Of a stretch of DNA of 64,000 bases, positions 56,831-64,000 are shown piece by piece. The number at the start of each line of letters is the position of its first letter. Position 1 is the stretch's first letter. The stretch lies in contig NC_083384.1 in the NCBI RefSeq assembly GCF_031755915.1, positions 70,001-134,000 on the forward strand. Reading direction: 5' to 3'. The notes under the pieces were generated by a model. The model was not told the origin of the DNA, ran no database searches, and saw only the letters and a list, made by a program, of their open reading frames with translations. Origin of the DNA: Ziziphus jujuba (taxonomy: Eukaryota > Streptophyta > Magnoliopsida > Rosales > Rhamnaceae). A program made the position numbers and the translations under genes.

Positions 56831-57482
56831 CACCTGCTTGTTTGATTTATTTCTTTTAATTTTTTTACCCACTAAATGCACCATTTAGAATATGAATCAA
56901 ATACACAAAAATATTATAGATATGAAGTAATATACATGAAAATGAATAAAATATAAAGCAAATTAATTTTCCTTTCAAATTTTTAAATCATTTGTATTTG
57001 CCTCCAATTTTTTCAAACCCCACCCTTTGATACTTTAAAATCATCATTAATATTTAAAAAAATATTAGGCACATTTTTCAATCCCCATCTTTTCACCAAG
57101 TACAAACTCTAAGAGATCCTAGCTTTGCGAACAGTTGGGTTAGCTGGTTTCTAGGTATCTTCTTTTTTTCTCCTTTGTCACCGTTAGCGAGCACATATTT
57201 ACTTATTTTTCTTCCATTTTTTATCATCAACCGTACTAGGTTCATTGGTGGGTTATATTTTTCAGCCTTTTTTTTTTTTTTTGTTTGGTTGGGTTGCTGT
57301 CATTGCTGGGTTTCTTGGTGTGTTTGTTGTTAGGTTGCTGCGTTGCTATGTTGCTAGATTGCTTGGTTACTATTTGCTGTCTTGCACGGGTTGTAGGTGG
57401 AAAAAACTTAGGTTATGGGTTTTTTTTTTCAAATTTAACGAGTGGGATTTCTAAATCTTGTTTGGGTTAATATATTGTTTGT
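56831..57482. other. unassigned AT-rich region
   Basis: No convincing gene. A T/G-rich stretch with repeated GTTGCT (57290-57380) gives short hydrophobic frames that I do not believe are genes. Confidence 0.5.
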
Positions 57483-57580
57483 GATTTTGCTTGGGATTGG
57501 GGTTTTTCTCACGATTTTGCTTAGGATTAGAGTTTTGTTATTGATTTTGCATTGGGCTTGGGTTTTCATTTTGATTTTGG
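57483..57580 (+). repeat. 30-bp minisatellite
   Basis: GATTTTGC (last copy GATTTTGG) recurs at 57483, 57513, 57543 and 57573, exactly 30 bp apart, with GGGATTGGGGTTTT-like spacers. Three full diverged units and the start of a fourth. Confidence 0.75.
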
Positions 57581-57601
57581 TCACTCGTTATGCAGTGGTT
57601 T

Positions 57602-57783
57602 GGGTTAGCATATTAATCTAAATAAGAAAACTTTTCTTTGATTTAGAATTCATTTGAAAGCCTTGAATTCATGAAACAAAATTGAGGAAAATGGGTTAGC
57701 ACATTAATCTAAATAAGAAAACTTTTCTTTGTTTTAGAATTCATTTGAAAGCCTTGAATTCAGGAAAAAAAATTGAGGAAAAA
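57602..57783 (+). repeat. 91-bp tandem duplication
   Basis: Units 57602-57692 and 57693-57783, each starting GGGTTAGCA and containing AATCTAAATAAGAAAACTTT and AGCCTTGAATTCA. Only a few differences, so a fairly recent duplication. Confidence 0.88.
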
Positions 57784-57785
57784 AA

Positions 57786-58450
57786 GCAAAATGGTTTCAA
57801 GATGAACACAAACGTACATTTATGTATTGGTTACGTGATAAGGTATATTCCAAATAAACCATTAATATCAATGTTTTAACTTTAGGTTTAGTGAGTAAAC
57901 AATGTGTAATTGTATTTCCATTTACTAGATTGAACAAAAGCAAAGTCAACCAAATCATATAGTTTCTAAAACATTAAGATGGAACGTACATGGTTCACAA
58001 TGAGATTAAAGGAGTTCGATTCAACATTTTGGATAGGGATAATAAGCAGGTCACCTAGAATTGTGGTGTGAAGGTAGTTGCTTAAAGTAGGCATTTTGCT
58101 AGTGCTAAGGACAATAACCTTATTTTAGCTGAGATGGCATACTAAGGGGTAATAAGAGAAATCTAGGATGTCAATTACACTGTGTTTCGAACTCTCATAT
58201 TCAAGTGTGATTGGGTCGACAGTAGTGGTGTGAAAGAAAATGAGATGGGTTTTACGTGTATTAACTAAAATAAAATTGGATATAAATATGACCCATTCAT
58301 TATGGCTTCACAAGTTCAACAAGTAGTTTATGTTGAGAACCAACTTGATTCTAGATGATCTGTAGTTTTAACTCCACTACACCATGGTACTTTTGTTGAA
58401 GATGTTCTTAGAGATTCTACAATGGTTCACAATCATTTGTCTTTCAGTTA
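57786..58450 (+). pseudogene. CACTA (En/Spm) transposon DUF4216-type fragment
   Basis: From about 57990 one frame reads VHNEIKGVRFNILDRDNKQV, stop, NCGVKVVA, stop, RHFASAKDNN, GVIREI, then VFRTLIFKCDWVDSSGVKEN, EMGFTCIN and GYKYDPFIMASQVQQVVYVE. The pattern (KDRDNK, NSGV-VVA, FKC-WVD, DPFI-ASQ--QV-YV) is that of the DUF4216 domain at the C-terminus of TNP2-type CACTA transposon proteins, recalled from memory. At least seven stops. No terminal repeats or other transposase parts are recognised nearby. Confidence 0.75.
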
Positions 58451-58699
58451 GCAAGTATGGTTGAAAGTGATAATAAGGAATAATGTGATAATGGTTATGT
58501 TTGTAATGATTGCGAGGGGATATGGATAGAAAAAACATATCATCTACTAAATAAATTGGTAATTAGGTTCATTAACTTACGTTTAAATAATTATATTTGT
58601 TACGTTTAGTTGTGCTTATTTAATTTATGAATTTTTTATTTTTATTTTTTGTTTTAATTTATTTTTTGTTCTCATTTTTCGATGTAGATCTATGGACCC
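58451..58699. other. unassigned AT-rich sequence
   Basis: The first 100 bases may still be the tail of the CACTA protein region (GIWIEKTYHL). No other feature. Confidence 0.4.
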
Positions 58700-59653
58700 A
58701 TCTGATCAAATTTTTGTTTGCTTTGTTGATTTTTTCCTTCACCGTTTTTAATTGTAATTAGTTGCACTTATATATTAAAAAAAAAAGGAATTTCAGAAAA
58801 CATATTGCAAAACCCTAAATTTTTTCAATTTGTTTTGTTTGGAAGGTGTATTCGAATTTGAGAAATTGTTAGGCATTGGAGTTGCATTTTTGTGGTGATT
58901 GTGCTGCTGAAAGTTGTGTGATATTATTCGGTTTGTGATATAAAAAAAAAGCCGAAGTTAAAAAAAAAATTGCACAAAAGCCCGAGTTTGAGAATTGCAA
59001 ATTTGAGTTTGTTCGGATTTGGGAAAAATTCAATTGTGATAGTTGAAGTTGCTGTTTATCCAATATTGCTTGCTAGATATTGGAATATTGGTGCTAATTG
59101 ATTGGATTAAAATTGGTTTAAGGATTTGAAACAAAAACCTAAATTATGAGAACTACAACCAACATCTATCTCCTATTTTGTTCGAATTGTGTTCTTGTTA
59201 ATTTTTTGAACCCTTTTCTAAATTTTATCCTTGAATTTTGGTCTTTTAATATTCTAGTTTGATTCCTTATTGAATATGAAAATTGCTTTAATATTTTTCC
59301 TTGCTTTTGGATAGTAAAGCCGAAAATTAGGTTTTCTAATTCACTTGGAATTTGCTTCCTTCCTGCTTCTATTTATTGATAGGTTTAATTAGGACATACT
59401 TGTGATTTAGTTGCTGGTTTTAAGTGTGTTTTATTAGAAGTTTGAGATAATCTTTGGAGTGAAAAGGCAAGAAAGTGTGAGCTTATAACAGGGTTAAAAG
59501 CCAAAACTAGTGTGAAACACGAGTGAATGAGACCTTATTTGAGTGATACACATGAAGGAGTGAACTTGGTGAGATTTCTTGCATTATTTCACTAACATGA
59601 CATATTCATGATTACAAAGAGGAGGTGATTCTTTAAGAGAACTTGGAGAGGAT
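58700..59653 (+). pseudogene. old CRM-like leader and gag N-terminus
   Basis: Diverged version of the leader (TTTGTTGATTTTTTCC..., A runs, GTGTGAGCTTATAACAGGG, TTTCACTAACATGAC). A gag start at 59596 reads MTYS, then TGA, LQRGGDSLRELGED. It then runs into an LTR start at 59654. The left end of the element (LTR and primer site) is not recognisable. Confidence 0.62.
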
Positions 59654-59745
59654 TGATGCGAATCCACCCGAGACTGTTCGACCAACACCCGCTGGGGTGC
59701 TGACCCAATACAAATGAAAGTGGGACCCATCACTAGGGCCCAAGC
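59654..59745 (+). repeat. LTR fragment (TGATGCGAATCC subfamily)
   Basis: First 92 bases of an LTR of the same subfamily as element B, cut at 59745 by the minus-strand element E11. Confidence 0.8.
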
Positions 59746-60883
59746 TGATACGAACCTAGGATGACCTGCTCCTAAACCCGTATTATATTAGCCCAGATCT
59801 TAATTAAGTTCAAGTTCTAATGGAATTGACCTCAACCCCTAACCAACTTGTGGTTAGAAACCTTGGTATAATGTAGACACCACAATAGGGGATGGAAAAC
59901 CTATTGATAAGTCAAGCTAAAACAACCAATTCTCTAATGGTGTTTTAGGTGTTCTCAAAGAACAAAGAGATAATTAATCTCACAAGTATTTTCTCAATCA
60001 AATCAAAGTTGTATTCTTATTGATAACTAAGCCTTTTAAATAGGCTTTGAAAAGACAACTTAAAAACCCTAGAACATAAAGAAAATCGGCCACCACACAT
60101 AAAGAAACCTAGTTGGCTGAAACTATACTTCCTTTCCTAATCTAAGTTTGATTAATTAATTCCTTTATATTAAATTAGGAATTAATTAATTTACAATGGA
60201 AAGAATAAAATAAAAACCTTCCTAAATTTATTTGTCCAGAAAATAAATAAATAAAAGCCAAAAAGTAATGGTAGTTTCCTAAAACAAAAAGTAAAAACAA
60301 TTTAGGAAACTAAAAATGCTAGCCTTTTGATCAAGTTGACTTTGGTCAATCTTTGACCTCTTTGAGCTCTAAATCAGTTTCTAGAAGCTTTTTAGGATTC
60401 CAAATAAGCTGAATATGAAGGCCCACACGTTGCCCATGCTTGGAAAAATAAGAAAAGGCTAATACAGTAAAATACAGTAAAGCCAGCAGGCAATACAGCA
60501 AATTCGGCCAAATTGTTGATGCTGTCCGTACAAGCCCTTTTTGATTGCATTTGAGGCTGATTTAACTTGATTCCACGGCCACTTAGGCATATGTATTGAA
60601 CCCATAAAGCATTGGAACCATTTCACGCTTCCCGGACTCACAAAATGTACCAAAACCGTCACCCGGGTCCGTATCGGCTTCCACCACTTGGATGCTTAGA
60701 ATAGGCTTTGTATCTTCAAGTATGGACAAGCTCTGTTGAGATTGATTACCCCCCTGTATAAATACTCCCAGATTTTCCTTAAATCTCTTAATTTGAGCTC
60801 TTGTGATTGGCCTAGTCTTCATCCGTGTCAAGTCAGCACCCCAGTGGGTTATCAGTGGAGCGGGCTCGGGCAGAATCACATCA
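59746..60883 (-). repeat. 3' LTR of E11
   Basis: 1138 bp, TGATACGAACC to CACATCA on the plus strand. It keeps six G in the tract where E1 has five, so the polyprotein frame runs about 100 codons into the LTR and ends YGFNTYA. Confidence 0.92.
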
Positions 60884-61086
60884 TTCCCCTCCTCTTGAAA
60901 AGGATTTGTCCTCAAATCAAGATTATCACCTGCAGAAAAAGCAGTTAAATCAGCAACATTAAATGCAGCACTCATGTTATTCTCACCTGGTAAATCAAGC
61001 TTGTAGGCATTCTTGTTATTCGGCTCCAAAACTTGAAAAGGTCCATCGATAGGCGGCATGAACTTTGACTTTCTTTGATTAGGAAA
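60583..61086 (-). pseudogene. integrase C-terminus and LTR-encoded tail of E11
   Basis: Reads [68 protein letters not shown] and the LTR-encoded end [20 protein letters not shown] ending FNTYA. The GPITRARAK-like motif is the CR motif region of CRM elements. Upstream coding is separated by the solo LTR at 61087. Confidence 0.85.
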
Positions 61087-62229
61087 TGATACGAACCTAG
61101 GACGACCTGCTCCTAAACCGGTATTATATTAGCCCGGATCTTTAATTAAGTTCAAGTTCTAAAGGGATGGACCTCAACCCCTAACCAACCTGTGGTTAGA
61201 AACCTTGGTATAATGTAGACGCCACAATAAGGGATGGAAAACCTATTGATAAGTCAAGCTAAAACAACCAATTCTTTAATGGTATTTTAGGTGTTCTCAA
61301 AGAACAAAGAGATAATTAATCTCACAAGTATTTTCTCAATCAAATCAAAGTTTCAAAGTTATCTTATTAATGAAAAATAAGCCTTTAAATAGGCTTTGAA
61401 AGAAACAAAAATAAACCCTAAAAACCCTAGGAAAAACCGGCCACACAATGAAGAAGTCTACCTTGGCCGAAACTTTCCTTTTCCTAAACTAATTTGGATT
61501 AATTAATTCCTTTATTTTTGAATTAGGAATTAATTAATTTACAATGAAAATAATAAAATAAAAACATTCCTAAACTTATTTGTCCAGAAAATAAATAAAT
61601 AAAAACTAAAAATAATGGTAGTTTCCTAAAAACAAAAAGTAGAATAAAATTAGGAAACTAAAATACTAGCTTTTTGACCAAATTGACTTTGACCAATCTT
61701 TGACCAAATTGAGCTCCAAATCAGCTTCAATATGCTTTGTAGGATGCCAAATAAGCTTATGGTGATGTTCCTCACGTTGCCCTTGCTTGGAAGTATGAGA
61801 AAAGTCTAATACAGTAAAATACAGTAAAGCCAGCAAGGAATACAGCAAATCCGGCCTTTCCTTCTCCTTGTGCGCAAACCACCTTGTTGGTCGGCTTTGA
61901 AGCTGCTTTGGCTGGTTTCTATGACTCATCCTCCATATGAATTGAACCCATAAGGATGGGGTTCCAATTCATGCAACCCGGCCTCTTTATTATCACCAAA
62001 ACCGTCACCCGACCCTGTTTTGGCTTCTATTGCTTGTATGAGTAAAACAGGCCTTGGTTCTTTAGATATGGCCAACCCCTCTTGACTATGACTTATTCCT
62101 TGTATGAAGACGGCAAGATTGTCCTTGAACTTCTTGGCTTGGGCCCTAGTGATCGGTCCCACCTTCATCCGTAACGGATCGGCACCCCAGCGGGTTGTCG
62201 GTTGTATGGGTTCGGGCGGATTCGCATCA
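61087..62229 (-). repeat. solo LTR inserted in E11 integrase C-terminal codons
   Basis: 1143 bp from TGATACGAACC to TTCGCATCA, perfect TSD GGAAA (61082-61086 and 62230-62234). Its coding start (complement TGATGCGAATCC) marks it as the element B subfamily. In E11 orientation the insertion is in frame. Confidence 0.93.
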
Positions 62230-64000
62230 GGAAACCTTTCCTTTTGTAAATGCAACCAAACCAATTCTCCTGGGTTAAACACTATTACAACAAAATCTAG
62301 AAATACATGCTCATTATGGTAAAAATTACACTTTTTAAAGTTAGCAAACAATATTTCCCAAATTTTCAAATTGCCACTAAGTAAAGCTCTCAACAATGTA
62401 GATAAAGTTCGATGCAATAAAGAAATGTTTAAATAAGTATCTTTAAAATTCATGGTTAGCAATGATTTTTTATTCATAATTACTTTATTAACATAACCAA
62501 AGCTAAGATAAAAATTTATATTTTTCCTTTCTTCTCTTCCTTTTCCTTTCTCACTCACGGCCATCTCACCTTCCTCACTTTCGGCTTTTGCTCCAAATTT
62601 CTCACTCTTGGTTTTATTAAAATTTTTCCACACAACCTGAGTAGTAGAAGACTTACCTTGGATAGCAAGCTCACCTTCTCCCTCTTGATTGGATGGTAGT
62701 CCACTTGGAATTTCATTTGGGAAGACATCTCCAAATTCCTTCAAAAAAGAAATCATTGAACTTGGCAATTCAAGTTCTTCAATGTTAGTTTGATCATTAA
62801 AATAATTTTCTTTATAAATCATGACCAGCAAAGGTTTCTTATACTCAATAACCTTATTAATATCCCCTAAACTCAAATAAAAGTTGCTACTTGACCTTTC
62901 TTTTCTTTCTTTTCCTTTTCCCCCCTTGGATTGGCGCAAACCTTCGGATTTTTCTTCATTCTCCAAGCTCTCGGGTTTGCCACTTTCTTTCCCCTCTCTT
63001 TCAGCTTTTCCTTGATCTTTCCACTCAATATGAGCCTTAGAAACCTTACCTTGACCAGCAACCTCATTCTTAGCTTCTTGAAAGGATGGTGAAGCCGTTG
63101 GTGCCATACTTGCTTTTTCCTTGAGCTTTTCGGCTTCTCTCCTTTGTTGCATTTGTAATTGGTCTATGTAAACCTCTTTAGGAGATAATGGTTCCAGCTT
63201 GACCTTCTTCCCTTTAAACCTGAAAACAATACTATTTTCTCGACCAAAATGAGTAGCATCTTTATCAAATTGCCATGGCCGACCTAATAGTATATGTCCA
63301 GCAATCATGGGTACAATATCACATAAGACTACATCCTCATATCTACCTATACGAAATTTTACTTTGGCTTGTTTATTCACTTTTATTTCACCACTATCAT
63401 TAAGCCATTGTAATCTATAAGGTTCTGGATGTTTAATAGTTATTAAGCCTAATTTATCAACTACAATGTTACTAATTACATTTGTACAACTTCCACTATC
63501 AATAATCATACTACAAATCTTACCTTGAATTTCACATCGGGTGTGGAAGATGTTCTCTCTTTGAATTTTATCCTCATCTTTGTATGCAGCAAGTACTCTC
63601 CTAGAAAGCAAGTTTAATTCAGCATTGGATGCTTGCAAGGTTTCGGGTTCATCCTCCAAGTCCTCCTCCTCTTGCTTGACTTCATCCTCACTTTCTTCAT
63701 TTTCCGATTCTAGCTCGTCATTGCCCTTTAACACCATGATTCTTCTATTCGGGCATTGGCTAGCAATGTGTCCTCCTCCCTGGCATTTAAAACACACAAC
63801 ATTATGAGTTCTAGAAGGTTTAGGATCTAATTTTACCTCATTCTTTGGTGCTTGGACAGATTTGATTCTAGTCTCCTTCCTTGGCCAGTTTGAACTTTCT
63901 TCTTTGACTTTCGGCTTTGGCTTGCTTTCATAGATGGGATTGTTCCTCCAGCCACTTGAATTGGACCTTCCACTGTTGGAAACACCTCCAAACCATGATC
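61926..64000 (-). CDS. E11 gag-protease-composite frame, continuing in frame into the solo LTR
   Basis: An open frame of about 690 codons from the window end to a stop at 61926, with no nonsense codon. Gag tail [36 protein letters not shown], protease [13 protein letters not shown], linker to PSGLP, second linker [14 protein letters not shown], integrase scrap [20 protein letters not shown] scrap NFKKCNF, integrase C-terminus [14 protein letters not shown]. At FP the solo LTR begins and the frame goes on with DANPPEPIQPTTRWG, GPITRAQAKKFKDNLAVFIQ and a C-terminus ending HPYGFNSYGG. The insertion has thus replaced the native tail with the homologous tail of another subfamily. Gag start lies outside the window. 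Whether it is expressed is unknown. Confidence 0.85.
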   Translation of the reverse strand, partial: SWFGGVSNSGRSNSSGWRNNPIYESKPKPKVKEESSNWPRKETRIKSVQAPKNEVKLDPKPSRTHNVVCFKCQGGGHIASQCPNRRIMVLKGNDELESENEESEDEVKQEEEDLEDEPETLQASNAELNLLSRRVLAAYKDEDKIQRENIFHTRCEIQGKICSMIIDSGSCTNVISNIVVDKLGLITIKHPEPYRLQWLNDSGEIKVNKQAKVKFRIGRYEDVVLCDIVPMIAGHILLGRPWQFDKDATHFGRENSIVFRFKGKKVKLEPLSPKEVYIDQLQMQQRREAEKLKEKASMAPTASPSFQEAKNEVAGQGKVSKAHIEWKDQGKAEREGKESGKPESLENEEKSEGLRQSKGGKGKERKERSSSNFYLSLGDINKVIEYKKPLLVMIYKENYFNDQTNIEELELPSSMISFLKEFGDVFPNEIPSGLPSNQEGEGELAIQGKSSTTQVVWKNFNKTKSEKFGAKAESEEGEMAVSEKGKGREERKNINFYLSFGYVNKVIMNKKSLLTMNFKDTYLNISLLHRTLSTLLRALLSGNLKIWEILFANFKKCNFYHNEHVFLDFVVIVFNPGELVWLHLQKERFPDANPPEPIQPTTRWGADPLRMKVGPITRAQAKKFKDNLAVFIQGISHSQEGLAISKEPRPVLLIQAIEAKTGSGDGFGDNKEAGLHELEPHPYGFNSYGG

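Larger units (their letters stand above)
59746..64000 (-). mobile_element. E11: CRM-like non-autonomous element, runs off the window
   Basis: 3' LTR 59746-60883, interior from 60884 with a solo LTR inserted at 61087-62229, continuing in gag at the window end. The 5' LTR lies beyond 64000, so the TSD (candidate CAAGC at 59741-59745) cannot be confirmed. Confidence 0.88.

Noticed and set aside
57245..57470. Short hydrophobic frames rich in Leu, Val and Cys
   Set aside because: Produced by the GTTGCT-rich stretch and T runs. No conserved motif, start context or homologous copy is visible.

Overview
The window reads as nuclear DNA of a flowering plant, probably a eudicot, from repeat-dense (possibly pericentromeric) chromatin. 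Two kinds of sequence are interleaved: decayed plastid DNA (a NUPT) and LTR retrotransposons. The plastid genes carry many in-frame stops, mostly CGA to TGA, plus small indels. They are split by retrotransposons with perfect or near-perfect 5-bp target-site duplications (TSDs), so this is not a working plastome.

Layout. 1-1038: atpE, trnM and the first part of trnV-UAC from the plastid. 1039-2375: a truncated Copia-like element. 2376-23828: the plastid block petB-petD-rpoA-rps11-rpl36-infA-rps8-rpl14-rpl16 in normal plastid order, but inverted in plastome direction relative to the atpE-trnV piece. It is interrupted by a complete element in petB exon 2 (3259-9586), a complete element in the petD intron (10738-17075), a solo LTR in rpoA (18155-19212) and a solo LTR in rpl14 (22207-23339). 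From 23829 rpl16 is cut by an old minus-strand element whose 3' LTR was itself hit by a four-level stack: old LTR < element A (23914-43487) < element B (27238-40630) < element C (33922-40268). The old element continues to 50197 with a Copia-like solo LTR inside it (45428-46429), and shares its right LTR with a truncated neighbour (to 51727). 51728-55975: plus-strand, heavily deleted relatives. 55976-58590: non-LTR, AT-rich DNA with three kinds of tandem repeat and a dead CACTA-type DUF4216 fragment. 58700-64000: an old leader and gag scrap, then a minus-strand element that runs off the window and carries a solo LTR.

The dominant family is Ty3/gypsy, most like the CRM (centromeric) chromovirus clade: LTRs of about 1.1 kb, a tRNA-iMet primer site 2 nt after the LTR, an A-rich leader of about 1.1 kb, then one gag-protease-pol frame that runs through the polypurine tract into the 3' LTR. 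Only element B keeps a near-complete RT-RNase H-integrase order (RT and RNase H are also partly present in the scrap at 53060-54859). The most abundant type (five copies) lacks pol enzymes. It instead carries a second linker copy and a permuted scrap in which an integrase piece precedes an RT piece, all kept in a long open frame. It looks like a successful non-autonomous lineage that would depend on enzymes from a relative such as B.

All boundaries come from reading the sequence by eye. Family names rest on recognised motifs, not on database searches.
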